Assembly (NCBI RefSeq): GCF_004101785.1
Contig: NZ_CP035130.1
Coordinates: 1,798,001 to 1,862,000, forward strand
Reading direction: 5' to 3'
Length of the DNA stretch: 64,000 nt
From: Gudongella oleilytica
GTDB taxonomy: Bacteria > Bacillota > Clostridia > Tissierellales > Tissierellaceae
Shown here: positions 9,622 to 19,393 of the stretch, piece by piece
Position numbering within the stretch: the stretch's first letter is position 1
Layout of the letters: each line of letters opens with the position of its first letter
The notes under the pieces: model-generated
Databases searched by the model: none
What the model saw: only the letters and a program-made list of their open reading frames with translations
What the model was told of the DNA's origin: nothing
Made by a program: the position numbers and the translations under genes

Positions 9622-10746
9622 ATGCAATACCGTGAGATTACCAGTGAAAAGTTAAATGTTTCACTATTAGGTTATGGATGTATGCGCTTTCCAGTGGTGG
9701 GAGGAGATAATTCAAGGATAGATTTTGAGGAATCGGAAAAGCTTCTTAAGTATGCGATCGAAAATGGTGTAAACTACATCGATACGGCCTACCCCTATCA
9801 TGGCGGGAAATCTGAGGATTTTGTAGGTCAGGTACTGTCCCTCGGATTGAGGGAAAGGGTATATCTCGCGACAAAAAGCCCTGTCTGGCTCGTCAAAAAA
9901 TATGATGACTTCATAAAATATTTGGATGAACAGCTCGTTAATTTACGGACAAATTACTTTGATTTTTATCTTCTCCACTCCCTTGATGCAGAATCCTGGA
10001 AAAAAATCGTTGAGCTTGAAGTATTCGATTTCATCCATGAAGCGAAGTCTTCAGGTAAAATAAAAAATATCGGGTTCTCATTTCATGACGATCTTAAAGT
10101 ATTCAAGGAAATAATAGATTCTTACGATTGGGACTTCTGCCAGATCCAGCTGAACTATATGGACACAGGATATCAGGCAGGACTTGAAGGATTGATGTAT
10201 GCGAAAAACAAAGGAATAGATGTTGTCGTAATGGAGCCCCTAAAGGGAGGGAAACTGGCAAATATTCCTCAAAAGTCAAAAGAAGCTATTGAGAGCAAAG
10301 CTTCTGAAAGGACTGCTGCAGAGCTTGCCCTTAAATGGCTGCAGCAGCTGGATGGTGTCAAGGTTGTTCTCAGCGGAATGTCAAGCATGGAACAGGTGGA
10401 GGAAAACATCAAAATTTATTCTGATAATACTCCTTTGTCGGAATCTGAGCTTGAGGCAGTGGATTATCTTAAATCCTTCTTCGAGAGCAGGATTGCCGTT
10501 GGGTGTACCGGATGCGAGTATTGTCAACCCTGTAAAGCCGGAGTTCGGATACCTGGAATATTTGAGCTGTACAATAATCTTACGGTATATGAGACTGTTG
10601 ACCAGTCGAAATCATCATACAAAGGCTATGTAGAGAAAGGAGCCTCTTCACTTTCCTGTGTTGAATGTGGAGAATGTGAAGCGATCTGTCCACAGCAGCT
10701 TTCGATCATCAGTCAACTTAAGGATGCACACAAAGCCTTGATATAA
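9622..10746 (+). CDS. Aldo/keto reductase with C-terminal iron-sulfur domain
   Basis: Predicted oxidoreductase of the aldo/keto reductase type fused to a ferredoxin-like tail (374 residues). The barrel carries the tetrad residues Asp and Tyr in IDTAYPYHGGKSE, Lys in LATKSP and His in YLLHSL. Two cysteine clusters follow: CTGCEYCQPC near residue 295 and CVECGECEAICP near residue 343, enough for one or two 4Fe-4S clusters. Such proteins are common in anaerobes and are thought to take electrons from ferredoxin-type carriers; the substrate is unknown. AAGGAGG precedes the ATG by six bases. It is a single-gene unit, divergent from gcvT and convergent with rpsI. Confidence 0.92.
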   Translation: MQYREITSEKLNVSLLGYGCMRFPVVGGDNSRIDFEESEKLLKYAIENGVNYIDTAYPYHGGKSEDFVGQVLSLGLRERVYLATKSPVWLVKKYDDFIKYLDEQLVNLRTNYFDFYLLHSLDAESWKKIVELEVFDFIHEAKSSGKIKNIGFSFHDDLKVFKEIIDSYDWDFCQIQLNYMDTGYQAGLEGLMYAKNKGIDVVVMEPLKGGKLANIPQKSKEAIESKASERTAAELALKWLQQLDGVKVVLSGMSSMEQVEENIKIYSDNTPLSESELEAVDYLKSFFESRIAVGCTGCEYCQPCKAGVRIPGIFELYNNLTVYETVDQSKSSYKGYVEKGASSLSCVECGECEAICPQQLSIISQLKDAHKALI

Positions 10747-10750
10747 GCGA

Positions 10751-10786
10751 TGCCCTGACCAAATTTGACCAGGGCATTTATTTTCC
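10751..10786 (+). terminator. Probable terminator of the aldo/keto reductase gene
   Basis: Seven-bp GC-rich stem (TGCCCTG / CAGGGCA, 12-nt loop) beginning four bases after the stop codon, followed by TTTATTTT. Confidence 0.7.
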
Positions 10787-10790
10787 CACA

Positions 10791-10823
10791 TTATCCACAT
10801 TATCCACAATCCACAGTGGATAA
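10791..10823. promoter_or_regulatory. Cluster of DnaA boxes
   Basis: Two perfect TTATCCACA boxes lie head to tail with no gap (10791-10799, 10800-10808). A third, inverted and one base off consensus (TTATCCACT on the minus strand, 10815-10823), overlaps a 6+1+6 palindrome at 10809-10821. The cluster sits between convergent genes, so it is not placed as a promoter operator. A DnaA-binding or titration site is inferred from the box sequence alone. Confidence 0.6.
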
Positions 10824-10842
10824 ATTTGAAACAGTTTCAAAT
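10824..10842. repeat. 19-bp near-perfect palindrome
   Basis: ATTTGAAAC-A-GTTTCAAAT: two perfect 9-base arms around one base, directly beside the DnaA boxes and between two terminators. Looks like a protein-binding site or small hairpin; function unknown. Confidence 0.5.
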
Positions 10843-10854
10843 CTGCTTCATTAC

Positions 10855-10887
10855 CTAAAAAAGAAAAGCACCGGTTTTCCGGTGCTT
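10855..10887 (-). terminator. Intrinsic terminator of rplM-rpsI
   Basis: Nine-bp stem AAGCACCGG / CCGGTGCTT with a TTTT loop (10866-10887), five bases past the rpsI stop, followed on the minus strand by TTCTTTTTT. Confidence 0.9.
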
Positions 10888-10891
10888 CCAA

Positions 10892-11284
10892 TTATCTCTT
10901 GCTGAACTGTGGACTTTTTCTTGCTTTCTTAAGTCCATATTTCTTTCTTTCCTTCATTCTTGGATCTCTTGTGAGGTGCCCAGCCTTCTTAAGTAAAGGT
11001 CTCAGCTCTCCATCCGCCTGTAGAAGGGCTCTTGCGATTCCATGTCTAATAGCTCCTGCCTGACCTGTAAATCCGCCTCCATGTACGGTGACCTTTACAT
11101 CGTACTTGTCCACGGTATCACTTATTGTCAAAGGCTCCTTAGCTATTACCTTAAGAGTCTCATAGTTGAAAAACTCGTCAATATCTCTTCCATTTATAGT
11201 CATCTTCCCGTTTCCAGGAATCAATCTAACTCTTGCAACAGATGTCTTCCTTCTTCCTGTTCCGATAAATTGTATTGCAGCCAT
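10892..11284 (-). CDS. rpsI: 30S ribosomal protein S9 (uS9)
   Basis: Small-subunit head protein whose C-terminal tail reaches the P-site tRNA. 130 residues, with the typical [14 protein letters not shown] opening and the basic tail [12 protein letters not shown] that ends in the invariant SKR. Second gene of the rplM-rpsI pair, 24 bases after rplM. Confidence 0.98.
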   Translation of the reverse strand: MAAIQFIGTGRRKTSVARVRLIPGNGKMTINGRDIDEFFNYETLKVIAKEPLTISDTVDKYDVKVTVHGGGFTGQAGAIRHGIARALLQADGELRPLLKKAGHLTRDPRMKERKKYGLKKARKSPQFSKR

Positions 11285-11308
11285 TTACAGTCCTCCCTTC
11301 CTACCAGA

Positions 11309-11737
11309 TTAAAATTCGTATACTTCCGGCTTTTGAGCTTCATGTCCATGCTCAGTGCCTCTGTATACCTTCAATTTTCTGTACATGCTTCTTCCAAGGC
11401 TGTTCTTTGGCAACATACCCTTTACTGCAAGCTCGATGATCTTCTCTGGATTCTTGACAATCAGATTTCTGTATGGAATCTGTCTCAATCCTCCGGGATA
11501 TCCTGTATGATAAGTGTAATTTTTCTGATCCAGTTTCTTCCCTGTCAACTTCACCTTATCGGCATTGATGACGATAACGAAGTCACCAGTATCTACATAC
11601 GGTGTATATATAGGTTTATTCTTACCTCTCAGAATCGTAGCGATCTCAGTGGCTAATCTACCTAACACTTTATTTTCAGCGTCGATTATATACCATTTTC
11701 TTTCGATTTCATTGGCTTTTGCCATGTAGCTTTTCAT
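11309..11737 (-). CDS. rplM: 50S ribosomal protein L13 (uL13)
   Basis: Early-assembly large-subunit protein; 142 residues, normal length. Contains [17 protein letters not shown] and the [15 protein letters not shown] segment typical of bacterial L13. AAGGAGGG lies eight bases before the ATG. It is preceded by a separate promoter and a roughly 70-nt leader with a hairpin, which fits the L13 autoregulatory leader known in Firmicutes. Confidence 0.98.
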   Translation of the reverse strand: MKSYMAKANEIERKWYIIDAENKVLGRLATEIATILRGKNKPIYTPYVDTGDFVIVINADKVKLTGKKLDQKNYTYHTGYPGGLRQIPYRNLIVKNPEKIIELAVKGMLPKNSLGRSMYRKLKVYRGTEHGHEAQKPEVYEF

Positions 11738-11808
11738 CTGTTTCCCTCCTTACAACAACTTTTTTCAAGGTGTTAATAAGAAGTTTCCGGGCTTCTTCTT
11801 ACACACTC
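11738..11808 (-). promoter_or_regulatory. Candidate L13-type ribosomal protein leader
   Basis: The 5' untranslated region of rplM from the predicted transcription start. It contains a hairpin (AAGAAG, 8-nt loop, CTTCTT, about 11780-11799) ahead of the ribosome site. Low-GC Gram-positives are known to carry an L13 leader at this position; the match here is by position and general shape only. Confidence 0.5.
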
Positions 11809-11814
11809 TTATAC

Positions 11815-11843
11815 ATTCTAATACAACCTAATTAGCTTGTCAA
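11815..11843 (-). promoter_or_regulatory. Promoter of rplM-rpsI
   Basis: Minus strand: -35 TTGACA (11838-11843), 17-base spacer, -10 TAGAAT (11815-11820). It begins eight bases after the truA stop codon. Confidence 0.8.
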
Positions 11844-11851
11844 CAGCCTAT

Positions 11852-12589
11852 TTACTCGTAAAAAACTTTTTCTAAGAATAATCCCTTTGCAGGAGCAGTG
11901 TGACCTGCACAGTTTCTGTCTCTTTGCTCGAGTATCCATGGGATGGAATCCTTATCTCTCTGCCCATTTCCAATCTCCACCAAGGTACCAACCATTATTC
12001 TTACCATATTTCTCATAAAACTGTCGCCATCGATCCAAATATCAACCATTTCTCCCTTTTGCCTGATATCTATCCTGTTAACTTTTCTGACAGTTGTTTT
12101 GGTTATGCTCCTTCTCCCCTTGAAGGACTTGAAGTCGTGACTGCCTATGAAGTGTTCTGCTGCGTACCTCATAATATCAATATCCAGTGGATACTTGAAG
12201 TGATAGCAGAAATTTCTAAACATCGGTCTTTCCACCTCACCAGTATAGATTCTATACCTGTATCGCTTATGGGTAGCACTGAACCTTGAGTGAAAGCTCA
12301 TATCCACCTCCTGTGAATCTATTACCCTGATGTCATCAGGAAGCTCATTATTCAGAGCAAACTTGAATTTATCACCCGGTATCGTAGAACCTGTATGAAA
12401 ATTGGCGACCTGACCCAGCGCATGCACTCCGGCATCAGTTCTTCCGGAGCCTTTTACTGATATCATCTCTCCAGTGACTGCAAGGATCGCTTCCTCGATC
12501 TTCTGCTGCACAGAAACGCCGTTCTCCTGATATTGCCATCCATTATATGCCGTCCCGTCATACTCCAATACCAGCTTTATGTTTCTCAT
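11852..12589 (-). CDS. truA: tRNA pseudouridine(38-40) synthase
   Basis: Makes pseudouridine at positions 38, 39 and 40 in the anticodon arm of many tRNAs. 245 residues. The catalytic Asp is Asp52 in GSGRTDAGVHALGQ; VEYDGT-like opening (LEYDGTAYNGWQ) and the MVRIMVGTLVEIG segment near the C-terminus are typical. Last gene of the ECF unit, four bases after ecfT. Confidence 0.97.
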   Translation of the reverse strand: MRNIKLVLEYDGTAYNGWQYQENGVSVQQKIEEAILAVTGEMISVKGSGRTDAGVHALGQVANFHTGSTIPGDKFKFALNNELPDDIRVIDSQEVDMSFHSRFSATHKRYRYRIYTGEVERPMFRNFCYHFKYPLDIDIMRYAAEHFIGSHDFKSFKGRRSITKTTVRKVNRIDIRQKGEMVDIWIDGDSFMRNMVRIMVGTLVEIGNGQRDKDSIPWILEQRDRNCAGHTAPAKGLFLEKVFYE

Positions 12590-12593
12590 TTGA

Positions 12594-13394
12594 TCACCCC
12601 AGATATCTGGTGGCTATTAGGATACCAAAGAATGCTGTCATACCGGTAAGAACCACATAATCCATGTTTTTAAAGCTAAGTTCATTAAGCCTCGTTCTGC
12701 CATCCCCGCCTCTATAGCATCTTGCTTCCATTGCAGTCGCAAGATCATCTGCCCGTCTGAAGGCATTTATGAATAATGGTACCAATAGGGGAACGAGATT
12801 CCTGGCGCGATTAAGGATGTTTCCAGATTCGAAATCAGCACCTCTTGCCATTTGTGCCTTCATTATCTTGTCGGTCTCCTCCAACAAAGTCGGTATGAAT
12901 CTCAGAGCGATTGTCATCATCATTGCAAGCTCATGTGCAGGCAATCCAATTTTCTTAAATGGGGACAATAGTCTTTCTATACCATCTGTTAGAGCAATTG
13001 GAGACGTGGTCAAGGTCAACAATGATGTTCCTGTTATAAGGAAAACAAGCCTTAAGGCCATAAACACAGACTGTCTAAGTCCCTCCTTGGTTACAGTAAG
13101 CGGGCCAAGCTCAAAAAGCACCTCTCCCTTGGTCATAAACAGGTTAATTGCAAAGGTGATAAGTATTATGAACATCAAGGGTCTTAGCCCCTTTAAAATG
13201 AACTTAACAGGGAGCTTTGCAGTTTTTATGACTGCAGCAATGAATAGGACTATGAAAATATACGGATAAAACTTGGATATGAAGAAAAGGGATGCAATAA
13301 AAAGTGCCGTCACCACTATCTTGACTCTGGGATCAAGCTTATGTATAAGTGACGTTCCCGGGAAATATTGACCTATAGTGATATCCTTAAGCAT
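12594..13394 (-). CDS. ecfT: Energy-coupling factor transporter transmembrane protein
   Basis: Membrane scaffold that couples the two ECF ATPases to exchangeable vitamin-binding S-components. 266 residues with about five hydrophobic segments. The two coupling-helix motifs contain Ala-Arg-Gly-like signatures: MARGADFES near residue 183 and [13 protein letters not shown] near residue 222. No S-component gene is nearby, so this is the shared (group II) module that serves substrate-binding proteins encoded elsewhere. Overlaps ecfA2 by 8 nt. Confidence 0.95.
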   Translation of the reverse strand: MLKDITIGQYFPGTSLIHKLDPRVKIVVTALFIASLFFISKFYPYIFIVLFIAAVIKTAKLPVKFILKGLRPLMFIILITFAINLFMTKGEVLFELGPLTVTKEGLRQSVFMALRLVFLITGTSLLTLTTSPIALTDGIERLLSPFKKIGLPAHELAMMMTIALRFIPTLLEETDKIMKAQMARGADFESGNILNRARNLVPLLVPLFINAFRRADDLATAMEARCYRGGDGRTRLNELSFKNMDYVVLTGMTAFFGILIATRYLG

Positions 13395-14250
13395 CCTTCT
13401 TACCTCTCAAATATTTCAATATCTCGACCTTGGCTTCTTCAATAGTCAGCACATCATCCTTGACATCGTGTCCGGATGCCTTGAATTTTTTCATGAATTT
13501 AGTAATCTGGGGTATGCCTAAGCCCATACCCTCAAGCTCGTCAGATCTTCCGAATATTTCTCTTGGCGATCCATCCATGGCGAGCCTTCCTCTGTGCATG
13601 ACAAATATCCTGTTAACCAACCTCGCAATGTCTTCCATGCTGTGGGAAACGAGTATTATTGTGATATTTTCTTTCTCATACAATGTCCTGATCTCATCGA
13701 GTATATCATCTCTGCCCTTGGGATCCAATCCTGCTGTAGGCTCGTCCAGAACAAGTACTTTTGGCTTCATCGCCACAACACCAGCTATGGCCACCCTTCT
13801 CTTCTGCCCACCTGACAGCTCGAACGGGGATCTATCCTTCAGCTCCTCGAAATCAAGACCTACAAGATCCATAGCATGCCTGACTCTTTCGTCCACTTCT
13901 TCCTGTGACAGTCCAAGATTCTTCGGTCCAAAGGCTATGTCCTTGTATATGGTCTCTTCAAACAGCTGATGCTCCGGGTATTGAAATACCAAGCCAACCT
14001 TCTGTCTTATATTCTTAAGTTTGGTGCTTTTGTCAGAAAGGCTGTCTCCATCTATAATTATTTCTCCGGATGTTGGCTTAATAAGTCCATTGAGATGCTG
14101 AACGAGAGTTGATTTCCCTGATCCGGTATGACCGATAAGCCCAATGAACTCTCCCTCTTCAATTCCAAGACTGATATCGTCAAGTGCCTTTTTCTCAAAA
14201 GGGGTCCCTGGATTATATACGTAGCTAAGATTCTTTATTTCAATTATCAT
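13387..14250 (-). CDS. ecfA2: ECF transporter ATPase A2
   Basis: ATPase subunit of the ECF vitamin and metal uptake module, 287 residues. Walker [10 protein letters not shown] (near residue 39), Q-loop [11 protein letters not shown], signature [17 protein letters not shown], Walker [14 protein letters not shown] and H-loop VSHSM are all intact. The YPEHQLFE variant of the Q-loop is typical of the A2 subunit. Overlaps ecfA1 by four bases (ATGA), so the ATPases are translationally coupled. Confidence 0.96.
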   Translation of the reverse strand: MIIEIKNLSYVYNPGTPFEKKALDDISLGIEEGEFIGLIGHTGSGKSTLVQHLNGLIKPTSGEIIIDGDSLSDKSTKLKNIRQKVGLVFQYPEHQLFEETIYKDIAFGPKNLGLSQEEVDERVRHAMDLVGLDFEELKDRSPFELSGGQKRRVAIAGVVAMKPKVLVLDEPTAGLDPKGRDDILDEIRTLYEKENITIILVSHSMEDIARLVNRIFVMHRGRLAMDGSPREIFGRSDELEGMGLGIPQITKFMKKFKASGHDVKDDVLTIEEAKVEILKYLRGKKDA

Positions 14251-15083
14251 AATATGTCCACCAGCTCCTCGACTGAGAGAATGTCGTCTCTGAAGTCATA
14301 ACCTTCTTTGTTCAGCTCATATACCAGCTCGGTTACCTGGGGTACGTCCAAACCCATAGATTTTAGGAGATCTACCTTTCTGAATATATCATTTGGAGTC
14401 CCAAGCATTACAGATTCGCCTTCATTCAATACAAGTATCCTGTCGGCTTCAACTGCTTCATCCATAAAATGTGTTATCAGGATTATAGTCTTGTTTTTCT
14501 CCTTGTTGAGCTTTTTAACAGTATCCAATACCTCCTGGCGACCAACCGGATCAAGCATTGCCGTTGGTTCATCAAAAATTATGCAGTCAGGTTCCATTGC
14601 GAGTATGCCAGCTATTGCCACCCTTTGCTTCTGTCCTCCGGAAAGAAGATGGGGAGCATGTCTTTTATACTCTGACATTTCTACTACCTCAAGAGCGTCA
14701 TCAACCCTCTTGCGGATCTCTGCTGGCGGTATCCCAAGGTTTTCTGGTCCGAAGGCCACATCCTCTTCGACAATGGTTGCGACTATCTGATTGTCAGGAT
14801 TCTGAAAAACCATCCCCGCAGTAGATCTTATGTCCCATATCCGTTCTTCATCCCTTGTGTTGATGCCATTCACAAACACATTGCCCTTTGATGGCAGGAT
14901 AAGCCCGTTGATCATCTTGGCAAGAGTGGATTTACCTGAGCCGTTATGCCCAAGAACTGCGAGAAATTCGCCTCTCTTGACCTCCAGGCTAAGGTCCTTG
15001 ACAGCCAGCTGGATGCTTTCGTCAATATAGGAGCTGTACTCATAGCTGACATTTTCAATTTTTATCATTATATCTTCGTTCAT
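14247..15083 (-). CDS. ecfA1: ECF transporter ATPase A1
   Basis: First gene of the ECF unit, 278 residues, pairs with EcfA2 to form the ATPase dimer. Walker [10 protein letters not shown] (near residue 45), Q-loop [11 protein letters not shown], signature [17 protein letters not shown], Walker [13 protein letters not shown] and H-loop ITHFM are present; the NPDNQ Q-loop marks the A1 type. GAGGT lies seven bases before the ATG. A strong promoter stands just upstream, so the unit is separately transcribed from the ribosomal superoperon. Confidence 0.96.
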   Translation of the reverse strand: MNEDIMIKIENVSYEYSSYIDESIQLAVKDLSLEVKRGEFLAVLGHNGSGKSTLAKMINGLILPSKGNVFVNGINTRDEERIWDIRSTAGMVFQNPDNQIVATIVEEDVAFGPENLGIPPAEIRKRVDDALEVVEMSEYKRHAPHLLSGGQKQRVAIAGILAMEPDCIIFDEPTAMLDPVGRQEVLDTVKKLNKEKNKTIILITHFMDEAVEADRILVLNEGESVMLGTPNDIFRKVDLLKSMGLDVPQVTELVYELNKEGYDFRDDILSVEELVDIL

Positions 15084-15118
15084 GACGCTACCTCAATCGA
15101 TTATTCTGTTCCTTATCC

Positions 15119-15147
15119 AATATACCATATGGATACCCTTATTTCAA
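15119..15147 (-). promoter_or_regulatory. Promoter of ecfA1-ecfA2-ecfT-truA
   Basis: Minus strand: -35 TTGAAA (15142-15147), 17-base spacer, -10 TATATT (15119-15124), about 35 bases before the ecfA1 start. Confidence 0.78.
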
Positions 15148-15179
15148 TTTTGGATTCATTGTTGGAAAAAAGATGGTGA

Positions 15180-15213
15180 AAGCTAAAGGGACTAAGCATT
15201 TCAACTTAATCCC
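15180..15213 (-). terminator. Terminator at the end of the S10-spc-alpha superoperon
   Basis: Nine-bp stem GGGATTAAG / CTTAGTCCC (one G-U pair, 8-nt loop, arms 15188-15196 and 15205-15213) eight bases past the rplQ stop. Only a short TTT follows, so termination may be partial. Confidence 0.6.
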
Positions 15214-15220
15214 CCACAAT

Positions 15221-15562
15221 CTACACCAATTCCAATATTGCCAGCTCTGCTCCGTCTCCGCGGCGTGGACCTGCTTTGATAACTCTTGTATAGCCGCCTT
15301 TTCTCTCGGCATACTTGGGAGCAATTTCATCAAAAAGTTTCTTTACTACGTCTTCATCATATATAAAGGCCAATGCTTGTCTTCTTGCGTGAAGATCTCC
15401 CCTCTTGCCAAGAGTGATCATCTTTTCGGCCATTCTCTTCGTTTCTTTTGCTCTTGTAACTGTGGTTTCTATCCTCTCTTCCCTAAGCAATGAAGTAACC
15501 TGGTTTCTAAGCATTGCTTTTCTGTGGGCAGTGGGACGACCCAGCTTTCTTAAAGTTGTCAC
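15221..15562 (-). CDS. rplQ: 50S ribosomal protein L17 (bL17)
   Basis: Last gene of the superoperon, 113 residues, normal for bacteria. [20 protein letters not shown] near the N-terminus and the [17 protein letters not shown] tail motif identify it. Directly follows rpoA, as in almost all Firmicutes. Confidence 0.98.
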   Translation of the reverse strand: MTTLRKLGRPTAHRKAMLRNQVTSLLREERIETTVTRAKETKRMAEKMITLGKRGDLHARRQALAFIYDEDVVKKLFDEIAPKYAERKGGYTRVIKAGPRRGDGAELAILELV

Positions 15563-15586
15563 ATTAATCCCTCCTTCTTGCTATGA

Positions 15587-16534
15587 TTACTCATCACTGC
15601 TCTTTAGGCTCAAACCCAACTCAGCAAGCTTTCTCTGGACTTCCTCAAGGGATTTCTTACCCAGATTCCTTACCTTCATCATGTCGTCCTCAGTTTTCTG
15701 TGTGAGCTCCTCAACAGTGTTAATTGCTGCTCTCTTAAGGCAGTTGTAGCTCCTTACTGACAAATCGAGCTCTTCGACTGTCATTTCAAGAACCTTTTCC
15801 TTCTTGTCCTCTTCCTTTTCCACCATGATCTCTACGTCGCCTACATGCTCAGTAAGACCGATGAATAGGTTAAGATGCTCAGTAAGGATCTTTGCTCCCA
15901 AAGAAGTGGCCTCGTCAGCACTCATAGTACCATTGGTCCATACCTCCAGGACAAGCTTATCGTAGTCGGTTATCTGACCAACTCTTGTGTTTTCCACGTG
16001 GTAGTTTACCTTTGTTACTGGTGTGAAGGATGAATCCACTGGAATAACCCCAACAGGCTGACTGTCCTTCTTATTCTTCTCAGCTATGGAATAGCCTCTT
16101 CCTCTTATTAGCTCCAGCTCAATATAAAGCCTTCCATCCTCATTGACAGTGGCAATGTATTGATCTTTGTTTACTATTTCAACATCCATCCCTGTAGCTA
16201 TGTCTCCTGCTGTTACAACCTGAGGTCCTTCAGCATCTATGATCATAGTTACAGGCTCTTCTGTGTACATTTTAGCAGCAATTTCCTTGATGTTGAGTAT
16301 GATTTCAGGAACGTCCTCAAGTACTCCGGGTATTGTTGCAAATTCATGCAATACGCCCTGGAACTTTACTGATGACACAGCAGCTCCGGGGAGAGATGAC
16401 AATAATACTCTCCTCAATGAGTTGCCAAGAGTTGTTCCATAGCCCCTCTCAAGAGGCTCTACAACAAATTTCCCGTAGCTTCCATCTTCGCTTAATTCGA
16501 TGATTTCAATTCTGGGCTTTTCAATTTCAATCAT
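15587..16534 (-). CDS. rpoA: RNA polymerase alpha subunit
   Basis: Dimerises to nucleate RNA polymerase assembly. 315 residues: N-terminal domain to about residue 230 (with [19 protein letters not shown] near residue 29 and the [10 protein letters not shown] stretch), a short acidic-basic linker ([13 protein letters not shown]), and a C-terminal domain (about 248-310) with the [14 protein letters not shown] helix that contacts UP elements and regulators. The linker is short, as usual in Gram-positives. Between rpsD and rplQ in the alpha operon. Confidence 0.98.
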   Translation of the reverse strand: MIEIEKPRIEIIELSEDGSYGKFVVEPLERGYGTTLGNSLRRVLLSSLPGAAVSSVKFQGVLHEFATIPGVLEDVPEIILNIKEIAAKMYTEEPVTMIIDAEGPQVVTAGDIATGMDVEIVNKDQYIATVNEDGRLYIELELIRGRGYSIAEKNKKDSQPVGVIPVDSSFTPVTKVNYHVENTRVGQITDYDKLVLEVWTNGTMSADEATSLGAKILTEHLNLFIGLTEHVGDVEIMVEKEEDKKEKVLEMTVEELDLSVRSYNCLKRAAINTVEELTQKTEDDMMKVRNLGKKSLEEVQRKLAELGLSLKSSDE

Positions 16535-16598
16535 TAATCATAACCCTCCTTGGCTTTTGGTTTTCTAACGGACGAGGGCAACTGATATTGTCTATCTA

Positions 16599-17222
16599 TT
16601 ATTTCGAGTAAAGCTCGACAATCAAGTGCTCTTCCACTGGGAGGTCTATGTCTGCTCTTGTGGATTCAGCCACAATTGTACCTCTCATCTTCTCAAGGTC
16701 AACATTTATCCAGGGTACTGTATTGCCATTGTGGTTTTCCACAAGTGCCTTGAACTTCTCGCTTCCCCTGCTTTTTTCCTTAACTTCGACAACATCTCCT
16801 GCTATGGTCAACAGTGAAGGGATGTTTACCTTATTGCCGTTTAGTAGGAAGTGACCGTGAGTTACTAGCTGTCTTGCCTCAGCTCTTGAGGATGCAAAGC
16901 CCATTCTGTAAACTACGTTATCAAGTCTTGACTCCAATATCTTAAACAGGTTCTCACCTGTTATACCTTTCATCTTGTCAGCCATGTCGAAGTACTTGGC
17001 CATTTGTGATTCTGAGATCCCGTAGAATCTACGAACCTTTTGCTTCTCCCTTAGCTGCATGCCGTACTCGGTTACTTTCTTTCTGGACGTACCGTGCTGA
17101 CCAGGAGCAAAGTTTCTCTTGTTCAAAGCACATCTGTCCGTATAGCATCTGTCTCCCTTAAGAAACAGCTTTGTCCCCTCTCTTCGGCACAACCTGCATA
17201 CTGGGCCAGTATATCTTGCCAT
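16599..17222 (-). CDS. rpsD: 30S ribosomal protein S4 (uS4), zinc-binding type
   Basis: Primary 16S rRNA binder that starts small-subunit assembly. 207 residues. N-terminal cysteines (CRLCRREG ... CYTDRC, residues 9-31) can form a zinc site, the C+ form; the S4 domain lies near residues 95-160 ([21 protein letters not shown]). In B. subtilis S4 represses its own gene, but rpsD here is inside the alpha operon, unlike the B. subtilis monocistronic gene, so that control may differ. Confidence 0.98.
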   Translation of the reverse strand: MARYTGPVCRLCRREGTKLFLKGDRCYTDRCALNKRNFAPGQHGTSRKKVTEYGMQLREKQKVRRFYGISESQMAKYFDMADKMKGITGENLFKILESRLDNVVYRMGFASSRAEARQLVTHGHFLLNGNKVNIPSLLTIAGDVVEVKEKSRGSEKFKALVENHNGNTVPWINVDLEKMRGTIVAESTRADIDLPVEEHLIVELYSK

Positions 17223-17240
17223 ATCTATCTACACCTCCTA

Positions 17241-17639
17241 TTAAACTCTTCTTCTCTTCGGCGGCCTGCAGCCGTTGTGTGGGATTGGGGTAACATCCTT
17301 TATCATGCTTACCTCAAGTCCTGATGCCTGAAGTGACCTTATTGCAGCTTCTCTTCCTGAACCAGGTCCCTTAACGAATACCTCAACGATCTTTAGTCCA
17401 TGTTCCATAGCTTTTTTGGCTGCTTCCTCAGCTGCCTGTTGAGCGGCATACGGAGTGGATTTTCTTGACCCTCTGAAGCCTAATTGACCAGCGCTTGCCC
17501 AAGAAATAACATTTCCCTGCATGTCTGTCAAAGTTACCATTGTATTATTGAATGATGAAGAAATGTGAGCCTGACCTCTCTCGATGTTCTTACGCTCTCT
17601 TCTTCTCACACGAGTTGCTTTACCTTTTTTAGGTGCCAT
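17241..17639 (-). CDS. rpsK: 30S ribosomal protein S11 (uS11)
   Basis: Platform protein of the small subunit that contacts 16S rRNA near the Shine-Dalgarno helix. 132 residues; recognised by [19 protein letters not shown] and the C-terminal [18 protein letters not shown]. Lies between rpsM and rpsD with a GGAGG site before the ATG. Confidence 0.98.
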   Translation of the reverse strand: MAPKKGKATRVRRRERKNIERGQAHISSSFNNTMVTLTDMQGNVISWASAGQLGFRGSRKSTPYAAQQAAEEAAKKAMEHGLKIVEVFVKGPGSGREAAIRSLQASGLEVSMIKDVTPIPHNGCRPPKRRRV

Positions 17640-17657
17640 TTAATTCCCCTCCTTTAC

Positions 17658-18020
17658 CTACTTCTTCTTGGATACAATTCTTCTAGGGCCTTTTCTGGTC
17701 CTTGCATTAGTCTTGGTCCTTTGACCTCTAACCGGAAGCCCTCTCTTATGCCTTAAGCCTCTGTAGCAGTTGATCTCCTTGAGACGCTTTATGTTCAGTG
17801 CGATATCTCTTCTAAGGTCACCCTCTACATGATAGGTGTCAATAATTGCTCTAAGGTTGGAAACCTCAGACTCAGTAAGATCCTTTACTCTGGTGTCAGG
17901 ATTTACTCCGGCTTTCTTAAGGATCTCATTTGACCTTGTTCTGCCAATGCCGAAAATATATGTCAAGCCAACTTCAACGCGTTTTTCTCTTGGTAAGTCC
18001 ACGCCTGCAATTCTAGCCAT
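17658..18020 (-). CDS. rpsM: 30S ribosomal protein S13 (uS13)
   Basis: Head protein that bridges to the large subunit and touches the P-site tRNA. 120 residues, with [26 protein letters not shown]-type opening (start to about residue 26) and the [21 protein letters not shown] segment near the C-terminus. Ends in a basic [10 protein letters not shown] tail. Confidence 0.98.
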   Translation of the reverse strand: MARIAGVDLPREKRVEVGLTYIFGIGRTRSNEILKKAGVNPDTRVKDLTESEVSNLRAIIDTYHVEGDLRRDIALNIKRLKEINCYRGLRHKRGLPVRGQRTKTNARTRKGPRRIVSKKK

Positions 18021-18054
18021 TAACTTCTACACCTCCTATTATCAATATCTTCCA

Positions 18055-18168
18055 TTAGCCTTGCTTTTGTTTATGTTTAGGATTTTCACAGATAACCATT
18101 ACTCGTCCTTTTCTTTTTATTATCTTGCATTTTTCACACATCTTTTTTACGGATGGTCTGATTTTCAC
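18055..18168 (-). CDS. rpmJ: 50S ribosomal protein L36 (bL36), zinc type
   Basis: Found by reading the minus strand. 37 codons from a GTG start (18166-18168) with GGAGGG six bases upstream. The protein opens [15 protein letters not shown] and ends [12 protein letters not shown], with Cys-x2-Cys, a third Cys and a His that form the zinc ribbon of the C+ paralog. Standard place between infA and rpsM. The GTG start and small size explain why it is easily missed. Confidence 0.97.
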   Translation of the reverse strand: MKIRPSVKKMCEKCKIIKRKGRVMVICENPKHKQKQG

Positions 18169-18184
18169 AATAATCCCTCCTATG

Positions 18185-18406
18185 CTACTTGTTTCGCCAG
18201 GTTATTCTGCCCCTTGTCAAATCGTAGGGAGAAAGCTCCACGGTTACGGTGTCCCCTGGCAATATCCTGATATAATTCATCCTCAGTTTGCCGGAGATAT
18301 GGGCTAAAATTTCATGACCATTTTCAAGTTTAACCTTGAATATGGCATTTGGCAGCGCATCCACCACAGTACCCTCAACCTCGATGACGTCTTCTTTTTT
18401 AGCCAT
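18185..18406 (-). CDS. infA: Translation initiation factor IF-1
   Basis: Blocks the ribosomal A site during initiation. 73 residues, a single OB fold: [38 protein letters not shown] and the C-terminal [17 protein letters not shown] lies ten bases before the ATG. Sits between a KOW-domain gene and rpmJ. Confidence 0.98.
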   Translation of the reverse strand: MAKKEDVIEVEGTVVDALPNAIFKVKLENGHEILAHISGKLRMNYIRILPGDTVTVELSPYDLTRGRITWRNK

Positions 18407-18434
18407 TGGATTTCGAACCTCCTGTTCAGAACGT

Positions 18435-18716
18435 TTAGAAACTCTTATTGAAAGGTTCCAATATCTTTCTAATATATGAGTTGTTAATCTTAACGCTGTT
18501 TTCTATCTTTTCCTTGAATTCGGGAAGCACAGTGTTGAACACTATCAAGTGCTTGATCTTCTTTTTCTTTGGGCTGTCAAGCCTTCTGAGGTCTCCGTCC
18601 ACTATATAGACGTACTGCTCATCAGCTATCCCATAAACAAGGAAGATCCTTCCCTTGTCGCGGCCAGCTCTTGACTTTACCACCTGTCCGATGGATATGT
18701 CAGCAGTTGAATCCAT
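18435..18716 (-). CDS. KOW-domain RNA-binding protein (L14e/L27e-like)
   Basis: Small basic protein, 93 residues from the ATG chosen here. The N-terminal half has the KOW pattern [20 protein letters not shown], followed by [23 protein letters not shown] and a variable tail. Homologs sit at this place in many Clostridia and are annotated as L14e/L6e/L27e-like or KOW proteins; an rRNA-binding role is inferred, not shown. The frame can also open at a GTG three codons upstream, but AGAGG is spaced eight bases from this ATG. It lies directly after adk, where map is usual. Confidence 0.8.
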   Translation of the reverse strand: MDSTADISIGQVVKSRAGRDKGRIFLVYGIADEQYVYIVDGDLRRLDSPKKKKIKHLIVFNTVLPEFKEKIENSVKINNSYIRKILEPFNKSF

Positions 18717-18730
18717 TGTATTCACCTCTT

Positions 18731-19393
<663 letters not shown>

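Noticed and set aside
11042-11656. 204-codon plus-strand frame across rpsI and rplM
   Set aside because: Antisense to two certain ribosomal protein genes, with no promoter or recognisable product.
12769-13269. 166-codon plus-strand frame opposite ecfT
   Set aside because: Antisense shadow of a membrane-protein gene; no ribosome site.
15139-15333. 64-codon minus-strand frame past rplQ
   Set aside because: Overlaps the rplQ end in another frame, runs through the terminator and the ecfA1 promoter, with no ribosome site.
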